Assembly: GCF_003056055.1 (NCBI RefSeq)
Contig: NZ_PYFP01000002.1
Coordinates: 186,001-250,000, forward strand
Length of the DNA: 64,000 nucleotides
Reading direction: 5' to 3'
Source: Glaciimonas sp. PCH181
GTDB taxonomy: Bacteria; Pseudomonadota; Gammaproteobacteria; Burkholderiales; Burkholderiaceae_D
The notes under the pieces were generated by a model. The model saw nothing but the letters and a program-made list of their open reading frames with translations, searched no databases and was not told where the DNA came from. Positions 38,186 to 47,341 of this stretch are shown here, in pieces. Within the stretch, counting starts at the first letter, position 1. Every line of letters begins with the position of its first letter. The position numbers and the translations under genes are program-made.

Positions 38186-38695
38186 TTATTTTTCTGCACG
38201 TACTTGAATCGTCGCGGCTTTTTCATCAAACGCTACGCGAGTGACAAATTTAGCCCGCTTCATAGGAAATCGAGATTGAAAGTGACGAACATTGCCAGAC
38301 CCTGAAATGACCCTTCTGACGAACTGATAATACGCCTCCATATCAATCACGTGCGCCACCAGGAAATAATCATAATCACCTGAAACGAAATAGCATTGCA
38401 TAACCTCAACCTCTTTATTCATGCGTAATTCGAATTCCTGCATGTGTTCATCGGATTGATTATTTAGTGATATTTCGAGAAAAGCCAGCATCCCGTAACC
38501 GAGTGCAAATGGATCAACTAAAGCGACATCGGCATTTATGATTCCTGCCTCACGCAAATCGCGGATACGTCGCAGGCAAGTTGGCTGGGAAATATGGGCT
38601 TTATCGGCGAGTGTGCGGGTGGGAATTTGATTGTCGCGCTGCAGCATATTGAGTAGCTTGCGATCTACCTTATCAAGGTTGTGTTGTTTGCTCAT
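38186..38695 (-). CDS. Lrp/AsnC family transcriptional regulator
   Basis: The 169-residue protein has the AsnC-type helix-turn-helix at residues 8-60 (LDKVDRKLLNMLQRDNQIPTRTLADKAHISQPTCLRRIRDLREAG) and a C-terminal ligand-binding RAM domain (VMQCYFVSGDYDYFLVAHV). It is close to Lrp itself and to DadR/BkdR-like regulators. It lies between dadA and the first LivK gene, so regulation of D-alanine or branched-chain amino-acid genes is likely. A 22-base tandem duplication covers the start codon: a second ATGAGCAAACAACAC lies 22 bases upstream, out of frame. Confidence 0.88.
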   Translation of the reverse strand: MSKQHNLDKVDRKLLNMLQRDNQIPTRTLADKAHISQPTCLRRIRDLREAGIINADVALVDPFALGYGMLAFLEISLNNQSDEHMQEFELRMNKEVEVMQCYFVSGDYDYFLVAHVIDMEAYYQFVRRVISGSGNVRHFQSRFPMKRAKFVTRVAFDEKAATIQVRAEK

Positions 38696-38898
38696 ATAGT
38701 TGGTGTTGTTTGCTCATAAAGGGAGGGTAAGGGATTGAAAAAACGCATAAAACCTCTTTGCGAACTGTTTTTTATGATGTACCGTTTGCATGTTCGCAGC
38801 AACCTAATAAGCTGCAAACGGAGGGATAAGGTTCAGACACATATTGTGTGTGACTTTGTAATATTTAGTTTTATTTTAAATCCTCAGGAGAGAATTTC

Positions 38899-40044
38899 AT
38901 GCAGATCAAGACCAAATTGATTCCATTAGTCGGCGCTATTGCACTTGCCCTGGCTGGTTCGGTATTCGCACAAGAAGAAGTCGTCAAGATCGGCCACGTT
39001 GGTCCACTTACTGGCCCGAACGCGCACATTGGTAAAGACAACGAGAACGGCGCCAAAATGGCGATTGACGAGTTGAATGCCAAAGGCACCATGATTGGCG
39101 GAAAAAAAGTAAAATTTGAACTAGATGGCGAAGATGATGCATCCGATCCTAAACTAGCCACCACTGTTGCCCAGAAGCTAGTCGATGCCCACGTTAATGG
39201 CGTAATCGGCCACATGAACTCTGGTACAACGATCCCTGCATCCAAGATTTACTTCGATGCTGGCATCCCACAAATTTCACCTTCTGCAACCAACCCGAAA
39301 TACACCCAACAAGGCTTTAACACCGCATTCCGCGTGGTTGCCAATGATGGCCAATTGGGCGGCACACTCGGTAAATACGCAGTATCAACACTTAAAGCCA
39401 AAAATATCGCTGTGATCGATGATCGCACAGCCTATGGCCAAGGTGTTGCTGAAGAGTTCACCAAGAGCGCTAAGAAAAATGGTGCAACCATTGTCGCAAC
39501 GCAATTCACAACAGACAAAGCAACTGACTTCAACGCCATCCTGACATCGATCAAAGCCAAAAAACCTGATCTGGTTTTCTTCGGCGGTATGGATGCGGTT
39601 GGTGGCCCGATGTTGCGTCAAATGAATCAACTCGGCATCAATGCCAAGTTCATGGGCGGTGATGGCCTGTGTACTACAGAGTTGGCTAAATTGGCTGGCG
39701 ATGGCCTGAAAGACGATGACGTTGTCTGCGCCGAAGCGGGCGGTGTGCCAGATGCAGGTAAAAAAACGCTAGAAGATTTCAAAGTCGCTTACAAACAGAA
39801 GTTCAATCAAGACGTCGTCATTTACGCACCGTATGTCTACGATGCATTGATGACGATGGTACAGGCTATGCAAGAAGCCAAATCAACCAATCCAAAAAAA
39901 TACCTGCCTTTCTTGGCTAAAATTAGCCACAAAGGTGTAACAGGTAATATCGCTTTCGATCCTAAAGGCGACATTAAAGATGGTTCGTTGACTTTGTACA
40001 CATACAAAAAAGGCGTCCGTACTTTGTTGACAGTGACTAAGTAA
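38899..40044 (+). CDS. LivK-type branched-chain amino acid binding protein, copy 1
   Basis: The 381-residue protein has a signal peptide cleaved near AGSVFAQEE and the type 1 periplasmic binding fold. Landmarks are KIGHVGPLTGPNAHIGKDNENGA, VIGHMNSGTTIPASKIY and AVIDDRTAYGQGVAEEF. It belongs to the Leu/Ile/Val-binding family (HAAT transport). A strong ribosome-binding site CAGGAG precedes the ATG, and a very strong terminator follows. No permease or ATPase genes are near, so it must feed a transporter encoded elsewhere. The ligand could be branched-chain or other amino acids. Confidence 0.9.
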   Translation: MQIKTKLIPLVGAIALALAGSVFAQEEVVKIGHVGPLTGPNAHIGKDNENGAKMAIDELNAKGTMIGGKKVKFELDGEDDASDPKLATTVAQKLVDAHVNGVIGHMNSGTTIPASKIYFDAGIPQISPSATNPKYTQQGFNTAFRVVANDGQLGGTLGKYAVSTLKAKNIAVIDDRTAYGQGVAEEFTKSAKKNGATIVATQFTTDKATDFNAILTSIKAKKPDLVFFGGMDAVGGPMLRQMNQLGINAKFMGGDGLCTTELAKLAGDGLKDDDVVCAEAGGVPDAGKKTLEDFKVAYKQKFNQDVVIYAPYVYDALMTMVQAMQEAKSTNPKKYLPFLAKISHKGVTGNIAFDPKGDIKDGSLTLYTYKKGVRTLLTVTK

Positions 40045-40082
40045 TTAGCCGCAAAATCCAGCAAAATTACAGCTGGAAAAAT

Positions 40083-40119
40083 AAAAGCGCTCCGACTTTA
40101 TTGTCGGAGCGCTTTTCTA
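40083..40119 (+). terminator. Strong terminator after LivK copy 1
   Basis: AAAAGCGCTCCGAC and GTCGGAGCGCTTTT form a perfect 14-bp stem with a six-base loop, ending in T4. It isolates copy 1 from copy 2. Confidence 0.92.
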
Positions 40120-40358
40120 TTTCTCGATCTATTTCTTCCTCAGCGCATCTTATAAACACCGCGCTAAAGCTTATTTAAAAGCTGACGAATCACATACATT
40201 GGCTGCAACAGACTGAAGCAACAAGTCCAATAACGCTGCTGCGACAAAGCGTACCGTTAACAGCTGATTACCCCTTATTTGCAACCTTTAGGATGCACAG
40301 CGCTAGCCCCTTTGTCATTATATTCATCGCGCCCACCTCTATCCTGAAAGAAAAATAC

Positions 40359-41522
40359 ATGCATACGAAGTTCAAATTATTACCATCAATGACCACAATC
40401 GCGGTTGCGCTCATTACTGCATCCGGCAACAACTCAGCGCAGGAACAATCGACACAACTCGTAAAAATAGGCCACGTCGGGCCACTGACCGGCCCTGTCG
40501 CCCACATGGGTAAGGACAATGAAAACGGCGCAAGGATGGCAATTGAAGAATTGAATGCCAAAGGCATCTTCCTCGCCGGACAAAAAATACAATTTTCGCT
40601 GCAATCGGAAGATGATGGCAGCGATCCAAAAATGGCCACATCCGCTGCACAAAAACTTGTCGATGCAAAAGTTAAAGCCGTCATCGGCCACCTGCAATCA
40701 GGAACCTCGATCCCGGCCTCCAAAATTTATTACGATGCAGGAATCCCGCAAATTTCGCCCTCCGCTACCAGCCGCAAATATACGCAACAGGGATTCAATA
40801 CAACATTCAGAGTAGTCGCCAACGATGGACAGCTTGGCGGCATGCTGGGGCGCTATGCGGCAAAAAATCTCCACGCAAAAAATGTTGCGGTGATTGATGA
40901 TCGCACCGCATATGGACAAGGTCTGGCGGATGAATTTATCAAAAGCGCCAAAGCTGCTGGCCTCACCATAGTGACTACGCAATACATCAGCGACAAAACC
41001 ACCGACTTCAATGCGATCCTGACCACCATTAAAAGCAAAAAGCCAGATCTGATTTTCTTCGGCGGCATAGATGCAAGCGCCGGTCCGATGCTGCATCAAA
41101 TGCAGCTACTTGGAATGACATCACCATTGATGGGCGGCGATGCAATTTGTACCAATCAACTACCCCTATTAGCGGGAGCTAGCCTGCGCGACGATCAAGT
41201 AATATGCGCCGAAGCCGGTGGTGTAGAAAAATCGGGACAGAAAAAATTAGATGCATTCAAAGCCGCCTACAAGCAACGCTACAACAACGAGATAAAACAA
41301 TATGCGCCTTACACTTACGATGCTGTGATGACAATCGCGGATGCAATGCAAAAAGCAAATTCAGCCGATCCAAAAAAATATTTACCGCAACTAGCCAAAA
41401 TCCATCACAAAGGTGTGACAGGAGAAATTGCGTTTGATGCTAATGGCGATATTAAAGATGGTGCGTTGACCGTCTATACTTTTAGAAATGGTCAACGCAC
41501 AGTGGTGATGGTTACTAAATAG
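40359..41522 (+). CDS. LivK-type branched-chain amino acid binding protein, copy 2
   Basis: The 387-residue paralogue of the neighbours shares VKIGHVGPLTGPVAHMGKDNENGA, GHLQSGTSIPASKIYYDAGIPQISPSA-type blocks and AVIDDRTAYGQG. ATG 40359 is preferred because the signal peptide (MHTKFKLLPSMTTIAVALI) begins there; the longer frame has no membrane-targeting logic. The ribosome-binding site is weak compared with copies 1 and 3. It is more diverged from copies 1 and 3 than they are from each other, judged by eye over the N-terminal half. Again no transporter subunits are near. Confidence 0.88.
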   Translation: MHTKFKLLPSMTTIAVALITASGNNSAQEQSTQLVKIGHVGPLTGPVAHMGKDNENGARMAIEELNAKGIFLAGQKIQFSLQSEDDGSDPKMATSAAQKLVDAKVKAVIGHLQSGTSIPASKIYYDAGIPQISPSATSRKYTQQGFNTTFRVVANDGQLGGMLGRYAAKNLHAKNVAVIDDRTAYGQGLADEFIKSAKAAGLTIVTTQYISDKTTDFNAILTTIKSKKPDLIFFGGIDASAGPMLHQMQLLGMTSPLMGGDAICTNQLPLLAGASLRDDQVICAEAGGVEKSGQKKLDAFKAAYKQRYNNEIKQYAPYTYDAVMTIADAMQKANSADPKKYLPQLAKIHHKGVTGEIAFDANGDIKDGALTVYTFRNGQRTVVMVTK

Positions 41523-41687
41523 AATCTTAAAATAGCTCAAATTTGAATCAAGAGAATTCGTTTAAAAGCTTGATACAAATCTAAGCTAATCAGTGTCAAT
41601 ACCCACGTCCAAGAATGCAACGCAAATAAAGCCGCCTAAGATAACATCAGTATTGCTCAATGAAGGACTGTAGGCTTATTGCCGGCG

Positions 41688-42182
41688 CTATGGAGCCGGT
41701 GCGACGTCTGCCACACAAAGAGCCGGAACCTTGACACCCTCGTCATCAGAGGCTGCTTGAGGACTTAGGCATCCCGACTTAGTCGTACCATTATTATTCC
41801 ATGTAACGGCTCCTGGCACAAATAGTGGGGTCAGTATCAGCGTAGACAGCTTATTAGTTGTGGGGGTTGGCGTTGCTGTAATTACTCCATCAGTAACAGT
41901 CACAGAGCTGACATGTGTAGTAGCCACATCGGTTCTCGCCGGAATACCTAGGAGACCAGAACTGCATCCTGTCACAGTTCCCCGCATTTGCTGACATAAA
42001 GCTACGGCAGTTTTATACGGACCGACAACGGCATAGACTTCTGCAAATCTAGCCCTTGCGGTGTAATCCTGATAAGCAGGCAATGCGATAGCAGCCAGAA
42101 TCCCAATAATCGCCACGACGATCATCAATTCAATCAGGGTAAAGCCCTTTTCTACCTGCCGTTTAAAGTGCGCAAATTTCAT
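41688..42182 (-). CDS. pilA: Type IV pilin (PilA-like)
   Basis: The 164-residue prepilin has a short basic leader ending at the prepilin peptidase site KG/FTLIE, then the hydrophobic helix [32 protein letters not shown]. Glu5 of the mature protein is present. Four cysteines in the variable C-terminal region, in [13 protein letters not shown] and near the end ([13 protein letters not shown]), can form the two pilin disulfides, which is typical of betaproteobacterial pilins. No assembly genes are nearby. It lies on the opposite strand between LivK copies 2 and 3. I found no clear sigma-54 promoter upstream. Confidence 0.9.
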   Translation of the reverse strand: MKFAHFKRQVEKGFTLIELMIVVAIIGILAAIALPAYQDYTARARFAEVYAVVGPYKTAVALCQQMRGTVTGCSSGLLGIPARTDVATTHVSSVTVTDGVITATPTPTTNKLSTLILTPLFVPGAVTWNNNGTTKSGCLSPQAASDDEGVKVPALCVADVAPAP

Positions 42183-42621
42183 ACATAATCCCTTGTTTTT
42201 CCATCAGAAAAAAGTCGCTATTCTTAAAAAGAATTGCGCACCTGCAGCTAATAGACGATAAATAAAAAAAGCAGAAAAATACTAAATTCAGATTCTTGTC
42301 TGGTTAGACGCCGCACCCTCAAACCGACGGCAATCCGTTGTATAACAACAAAAATCTCACAACCAATCTCAAGCTATAAGAGCCGAACTGTTGAGACGAC
42401 ATTTGAGTCGCCACGCTTTAACGTCGGCGAACTATATACGCAACTAATCGCCAAATCGCGGTATTAAGAATTTATTAGGGTAATTACTTACTCGCGCATT
42501 AATCGCCATTTTGTTCTCTCATTTTGGTAGTGTTACGCTATCTAAAAATACTCATCGAGATTAATTATTAAATTTATCTTAAGTAAAATTCGTATCTTTA
42601 TCAGGCTAAAATATTCAAAAA
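42183..42621. other. Gap upstream of pilin with no recognised feature
   Basis: AT-rich DNA of about 440 bases that should hold the pilin promoter on the minus strand. I see no TGGCAC-N5-TTGC sigma-54 match, RNA gene or sizeable repeat. Confidence 0.4.
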
Positions 42622-42858
42622 ATGAGCGCGAATAATAAAATTTTTATCACTATGAAAATGAATACAAACAACGCGCACAGCCAATCTAGCCGGGGCTCTC
42701 TGATGGCGACTATCAACAATTCACGAAATTTTTTATGCCGACTAAAAGCAAAATTCGAAATTAATTCCGTAGTCATTTACAATCCCCTTCGCAAGCAAAT
42801 TGTTGTACGCTATGGCGTGCTCAATAAAGTCGAACGACTGTTATTACGACCGAGATAA
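42622..42858 (+). CDS. Possible small protein of unknown function
   Basis: An open frame of 78 codons encodes a basic product ending KVERLLLRPR. There is no ribosome-binding site before ATG 42622; a shorter start at 42703 is possible. It has no motif I recognise and no membrane segment. The AT-rich setting makes chance open frames likely. It lies 66 bases upstream of LivK copy 3, within that gene's probable promoter region. Confidence 0.25.
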   Translation: MSANNKIFITMKMNTNNAHSQSSRGSLMATINNSRNFLCRLKAKFEINSVVIYNPLRKQIVVRYGVLNKVERLLLRPR

Positions 42859-42924
42859 CCCATAAGCGGCTACGACAGCGTTGAAATCATTTACCTTAAA
42901 TTTAAAATCCTTAGGAGGAACCGC

Positions 42925-44070
42925 ATGTCATTTAAAACACACTTAATTCCTTTGTCCGCCGTAATTGCACTGGTATTTTCCAGCAGCGCATTTGCGCAGG
43001 AAGAGGTCGTCAAGCTGGCGCACGTTGGCCCTATCACAGGTCCTATAGCGCACATCGGCAAGGACACTGAAAACGGCACCAGAATGGCGGTGGAAGAATT
43101 AAATGCTAAGGGCATTATCATCGGTGGCAAGAAAATTAAATTTGAGTTGCTGACAGAAGATGATGCGGGCGATCCTAAGCAAGGTACTGCGGTTGCGCAA
43201 AAGCTGGTTGATGCGAAAGTACAAGGGGTGGTGGGGCATTTGCAATCGGGTACAACGATCCCTGCATCCAAGATTTATTACGATGCCGGCATTCCGCAAA
43301 TTTCACCGGCTTCGACCAATCCAAAATACACACAACAAGGTTTTAATACGGCTTTCCGTGTGGTCGCAAATGATGGCCAATTGGGTGGCGCTTTAGGACG
43401 TTATGCGGTTGCTACGCTGCATGCTAAAAACATCGCGGTGATCGATGATCGCACCGCCTACGGTCAAGGCCTGGCGCAAGAGTTCACTAAAGGTGCCAAG
43501 GCGGCAGGCGCGAATATCGTGGCGACGCAATACACCAATGACAAGGCAACCGACTTCAGCGCGATCCTGACGGCCATCAAAGCCAAGAAGCCTGATGTGA
43601 TTTTCTTCGGCGGTCTGGACGCTGGCGCTGGCCCGATGCTGCGTCAAATGAAACAGTTGGGGATTACTGCAAAACTGATGGGCGGCGATGCAATTTGTAC
43701 GACCGAATTGCCGAAGCTAGCTGGCGATGCGCTTTCAGACGATCAGGTCGTTTGTGCTGAGGCTGGCGGGATTCAAGAAGCTGGCAAACCGGCGCTTGAC
43801 GCATATAAAGCAGCGTTCAAAAAACGTTACGGCCATGAGGTCATTATTTATGCACCGTATGCTTATGATGCTTTGATGACGTTGGTCGATGCGATGCAAA
43901 AAGCGAATTCAACCGATCCTAAAAAGTATCTGCCTGCATTGGCAAAGATCAGCCACAAAGGCGTTACCGGCACCATTTCTTTCGATACTAAAGGCGACAT
44001 GAAAAATGCGACGTTAACTTTGTACACTTACAAAGCAGGACAACGCACCATCATTGGCGTGACAAAATAA
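42925..44070 (+). CDS. LivK-type branched-chain amino acid binding protein, copy 3
   Basis: The 381-residue protein has a signal peptide ending SSSAFAQEE and the same fold and blocks as copy 1 (AHVGPITGPIAHIGKDTENGT, GHLQSGTTIPASKIYYDAGIPQ-type, AVIDDRTAYGQG). Length and gene start are identical to copy 1, and the two leaders share a TTTAAA-ATCCT-AGGAG arrangement just before the ATG, so these two copies probably arose by duplication with their leader. The ribosome-binding site is a strong TAGGAGG. No permease genes are near. Confidence 0.9.
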   Translation: MSFKTHLIPLSAVIALVFSSSAFAQEEVVKLAHVGPITGPIAHIGKDTENGTRMAVEELNAKGIIIGGKKIKFELLTEDDAGDPKQGTAVAQKLVDAKVQGVVGHLQSGTTIPASKIYYDAGIPQISPASTNPKYTQQGFNTAFRVVANDGQLGGALGRYAVATLHAKNIAVIDDRTAYGQGLAQEFTKGAKAAGANIVATQYTNDKATDFSAILTAIKAKKPDVIFFGGLDAGAGPMLRQMKQLGITAKLMGGDAICTTELPKLAGDALSDDQVVCAEAGGIQEAGKPALDAYKAAFKKRYGHEVIIYAPYAYDALMTLVDAMQKANSTDPKKYLPALAKISHKGVTGTISFDTKGDMKNATLTLYTYKAGQRTIIGVTK

Positions 44071-44071
44071 A

Positions 44072-44103
44072 TGCAAAGATGATTAATCACAATCATCTTT
44101 GCA
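44072..44103 (+). terminator. Hairpin after LivK copy 3
   Basis: TGCAAAGATGATT and AATCATCTTTGCA pair perfectly over 13 bases, starting one base after the stop codon. The T-tract is poor (CATAGTTTTAT). It may end or protect the transcript. Confidence 0.6.
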
Positions 44104-44115
44104 CATAGTTTTATA

Positions 44116-44162
44116 GTGGTTTTTAATCGTCTCAGCTCAAGGGCTGGAACGATTAAAATCAC
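44116..44162. repeat. Second large hairpin downstream of LivK copy 3
   Basis: GTGGTTTTTAATCGT plus TCAGC on the left pairs with GCTG plus AACGATTAAAATCAC on the right, giving a nearly continuous 20-bp stem. No T-tract follows. With the hairpin at 44072 it forms a double structure. Confidence 0.55.
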
Positions 44163-44644
44163 GTCAGAATGTCTCATAAGATTTACAATTTATTCTGCCC
44201 CTATATCTTTGCAGAGAGTAATATTTAGCGTCGCACTTGCCTCGGTCAGTTTCTCTGCACTACGCACTTGATACGTCACTCTCTGTCGCGCACAACTACC
44301 CCGCTCTCTTCCCGATATCTCTACACGTACTATATTTTAAACGTCCTCTGCTACAGCGATCCTGTCGCAATGGGATGCCATGTTGTCCGACTAGGTAAGG
44401 AAGAAACTATAAATGCTATGGGCGATCTGGTCGCCGACAACGCAAAAAGATCGTTGCAATTCTTATCGAAAGATCACATGATGGCAAAGTAGTATGAGTT
44501 TATAGTCGCCATTTAGCGATAAATACAATCGTATAAATGACGATGTAAACTGTCCCAACGTAAGGCTAAGTGGCGCAAACATGTGCCGATCTCTCTAGGC
44601 TCTTGCGACCTTTTTCTGCACTTCGGCTCTGCATGTTTGATAAT
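44163..44644. other. Gap of about 480 bases without a convincing gene
   Basis: There is an open frame of 74 codons at 44268-44492, but it lacks a ribosome-binding site and a recognisable product. I see no RNA gene or repeat here. Confidence 0.4.
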
Positions 44645-44682
44645 TAAAAAAAGGGGATCTACATTTAGTAAATCCCCTTTTC
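44645..44682 (-). terminator. Terminator of the cytochrome c gene
   Basis: AAAAGGGGAT and ATCCCCTTTT pair around 13 bases; on the minus strand the stem is followed by seven T. It lies 35 bases past the cytochrome stop. Confidence 0.85.
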
Positions 44683-44716
44683 TAAATCTCAACAACAGCG
44701 ACGATCTGCCGATCAC

Positions 44717-45028
44717 TTACTTCAACGACAGAATCCATTTAACCAGCGTATGCGCTTCGGCATCGCTTACTTGCGCGTTAGCAGGCATCGGGATCGGCCC
44801 CCAGACACCTGAACCGCCCTTCATTACCTTTTGAGCCAGTTTGTCCTCTACATCAGTTTGACCGGCGTATTTTTTTGCCACATCCTTGAACGCAGGACCA
44901 ACAACTTTGTTGCCAATCGCGTGACAAGCCATGCAATTTTTTGCTCTGGCAAGATCAATATCCGCCAACGCACTACCCGACGCGAATACACCCAATAACG
45001 CCACGATCAACAGACTACGCTTCATCAT
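44717..45028 (-). CDS. Class I cytochrome c (c551/c552-like)
   Basis: The 103-residue precursor has a signal peptide ending GSALA, then the haem site CMACH. The axial methionine is probably in the segment GPIPMPANAQVSD, which matches the c551/c552 pattern VWGPIPMP. The mature protein of about 80 residues would be a small periplasmic electron carrier, as for cytochrome oxidase or peroxidases. It stands alone with its own terminator. Confidence 0.92.
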   Translation of the reverse strand: MMKRSLLIVALLGVFASGSALADIDLARAKNCMACHAIGNKVVGPAFKDVAKKYAGQTDVEDKLAQKVMKGGSGVWGPIPMPANAQVSDAEAHTLVKWILSLK

Positions 45029-45247
45029 TTCTTCTCCGAATAAGGAATATTCATTGCTTTCACCGACCGGATTGTCTCATACCCAATCAACGTACTCGAC
45101 TATCCGACATCACTAATAATCGCAGCGTAATTTACCAGAAACTGACAAATTAACGTATATCGGCCTTTGATCGTTGACCACCCTCACCTTTCGCCCTATC
45201 CTGCGCGGTATCGGCAAGAGTTGCCCGCAGTAAATTAAAGGAGTGTA

Positions 45248-45487
45248 ATGCCGCTCATTATCGTCATTGTTTTACTGGTCGGATTGAAATTCTTTGCCAT
45301 CGGCCCATTCGCCAATTTTTCCTGGTGGTGGGTAGCGCTATTGATGGTGTTAGCGGTTATATGGTTTGAGTTTGGGGAACGTATGCTGGGCCTCGACAAA
45401 CGAAATGCGCACGATGAAGTGGATAAAGTACGCGCAGAGCGTGTCAAAAAGACATTCGAAACCACTAAGCGTCCTGATAAGAAATAA
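45248..45487 (+). CDS. TIGR04438-type small Trp-rich membrane protein
   Basis: The 79-residue protein has two close hydrophobic segments (PLIIVIVLLVGLKFFAIGPFA and WWWVALLMVLAVIWFEFGE) and a basic, charged tail ending TKRPDKK. The Trp-rich NFSWWWV segment is typical of this small betaproteobacterial family of unknown function. An AAAGGAG ribosome-binding site precedes the ATG. It stands alone. Confidence 0.85.
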   Translation: MPLIIVIVLLVGLKFFAIGPFANFSWWWVALLMVLAVIWFEFGERMLGLDKRNAHDEVDKVRAERVKKTFETTKRPDKK

Positions 45488-45621
45488 TTCCCAACTTTGC
45501 CCGACTATCCCGCACCGCCCAAAAGCTGCCTCAATGGCAGTTTTTTACGTCAAATAGCTCCGGCATTGCCTTTATTGAGTCAATCCAGCTATGATTTGTC
45601 CTAGATGAATATGGATATCAT

Positions 45622-46518
45622 ATGACGATAGAAATGCGGCAATTACGTTATTTTCTTGCGGTTGCCGAAGAAAAGCATTTTGGTCGCGCCGCCATCCGAC
45701 TGCATATGACGCAACCGCCCTTGTCGCAAGCAATTCAGGCGCTGGAAGCGGACATAGGCGCAATGCTGTTTGCCCGCACCAAGCGCAGCGTGGCATTAAC
45801 GCCCGCTGGTCTGGCATTGTTACCCGAGGCACGCCGCATATTGCAGCAGGCTGGCACGCTGCCTGATCTGGTACGGCGCGCGGCTTCTGGCGAGTCCGGC
45901 CTATTAACGTTGGCTTTCGTATCCACCGCCGACTACAGTATTTTGCCGCCATTGCTGCGAGAATTTCGTGAAGCGTATCCGCATGTCCAGATCGATTTAA
46001 AAGAAGCCACCAGCGATTTGCAGCTTGAGCAATTGGGGCTAGGTCAAATTGATGCAGGCTTACTGATCCCACCGCTGCCAGACCCGTCAAAACGGCTGCT
46101 GGATTACTTGCCGGTGCTATCGGAGCCACTGATCGTCGCCGTCCCGTCCGGGCACAGCGCGTTGCGCGTGAAGGGAAAAATTAGTCTGAGCGCTTTAAGT
46201 GCCTTACCGCTGATTCTCTTCCCACGCCGTATTTCACCCAGCTTTCATGACACCATTCTGGCTTGCTTCCGCAATGCCGGGCAAACGCCGCATATTGGTC
46301 AGGAAGCGATACAAATGCAAACCATCGTCGGTTTGGTGTCGGCTGGCATGGGCTGTGCGCTTGTGCCACAATCTGTGTCAAATTTAAAGCGGCCCGGCGT
46401 TGAATACCGCGAGCTGGAAGATGAGACTGCGCTGATCGAAACTGGTCTGGCTTGGCGCAAAGACAATACTTCACCCGTATTACAAGCCTTTTTAGAATTG
46501 TTACGAAAGAAACCATAA
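45622..46518 (+). CDS. LysR-type regulator upstream of lgt
   Basis: The 298-residue protein has a LysR helix-turn-helix (MRQLRYFLAVAEEKHFGRAAIRLHMTQPPLSQAIQALEADIG) of the CatR/BenM/CbbR-like group and an effector domain beyond residue 90. The stop codon TAA is directly followed by the lgt ATG, so the two are translationally coupled. Many Burkholderiales have a LysR gene before lgt with ilvD on the other side; ilvD is absent here. The effector is unknown. Confidence 0.9.
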   Translation: MTIEMRQLRYFLAVAEEKHFGRAAIRLHMTQPPLSQAIQALEADIGAMLFARTKRSVALTPAGLALLPEARRILQQAGTLPDLVRRAASGESGLLTLAFVSTADYSILPPLLREFREAYPHVQIDLKEATSDLQLEQLGLGQIDAGLLIPPLPDPSKRLLDYLPVLSEPLIVAVPSGHSALRVKGKISLSALSALPLILFPRRISPSFHDTILACFRNAGQTPHIGQEAIQMQTIVGLVSAGMGCALVPQSVSNLKRPGVEYRELEDETALIETGLAWRKDNTSPVLQAFLELLRKKP

Positions 46519-47328
46519 ATGCTGATACATCCAATGCCCGACCCGATAGCCTTTTCGCTTGGCCCACTTCATGTCCGCTGGTACGGACTGATGTATTTAC
46601 TGGCATTCGTCCAGTTTATTTGGGTCGGCAGAATCAGAATTAAACAGCCGCATATCGCTGCCGCCGGATGGAAAAAAGAAGATTTAGATGACATGCTGTT
46701 TTATGGCGTGCTTGGCGTCGTCATCGGTGGCCGACTCGGTCAGGTATTCTTTTACGATCCCAGTTTTTACTTCCACAACCCATCGCAAATCATTGCGGTC
46801 TGGAACGGCGGAATGTCGTTTCACGGCGGCTTTCTGGGCGTACTGCTAGCTATGGCGTGGTGGGGCCGCAAAAAGGGCCGCAAGGTGATGGACATCATGG
46901 ATTTCATCGCACCGATGGTGCCGCTCGGTTACGCCGCTGGTCGACTGGGTAACTTTATTAATGCCGAGCTACCGGGTCGCATCGCCGATGCGTCGTTGCC
47001 GTGGGCGATGATCTGGCCGAATGTAGACAATCTGCCACGCCATCCATCCCCGATATATCAAATGCTGGTAGATGGTATTTTGCTATTTATCATACTCTGG
47101 CTATTTTCCCGCAAACCACGACCACGCATGGCTGTGGCAGGTATGTTTAGCTTGTTATATGGCTGCGCCCGATTCTTCACTGAATACTTCCGCATTCCGG
47201 ACTACAACGTGACGTTTGGTGGAATAACAATTTCGGCCGGACAGATGCTGTCGATACCGATGGTCATACTTGGGATTATTCTGCTGGTGATGGCGTATCG
47301 GACGCCGCGCTACGCTACCAGTCAATAA
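46519..47328 (+). CDS. lgt: Lgt, prolipoprotein diacylglyceryl transferase
   Basis: The 269-residue inner-membrane protein has about seven membrane segments. GGMSFHGGFLGVL and the signature GYAAGRLGNFINAELPGR with the essential Arg-Gly/Asn region mark Lgt. It attaches diacylglycerol to the lipobox cysteine of preprolipoproteins, such as the three lipoproteins encoded in this window. Translation starts directly after the LysR stop codon. The length is normal. Confidence 0.95.
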   Translation: MLIHPMPDPIAFSLGPLHVRWYGLMYLLAFVQFIWVGRIRIKQPHIAAAGWKKEDLDDMLFYGVLGVVIGGRLGQVFFYDPSFYFHNPSQIIAVWNGGMSFHGGFLGVLLAMAWWGRKKGRKVMDIMDFIAPMVPLGYAAGRLGNFINAELPGRIADASLPWAMIWPNVDNLPRHPSPIYQMLVDGILLFIILWLFSRKPRPRMAVAGMFSLLYGCARFFTEYFRIPDYNVTFGGITISAGQMLSIPMVILGIILLVMAYRTPRYATSQ

Positions 47329-47341
47329 CCTGATCGGCGCG

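Noticed and set aside
42183..42320. A sigma-54 promoter for the pilin gene
   Set aside because: Pilin genes often have one, but I found no TGGCAC-N5-TTGC pattern on the minus strand in this stretch.
44268..44492. A 74-codon open frame downstream of LivK copy 3
   Set aside because: It has no ribosome-binding site, no recognised domain and lies in AT-rich DNA. I could not support it as a gene.
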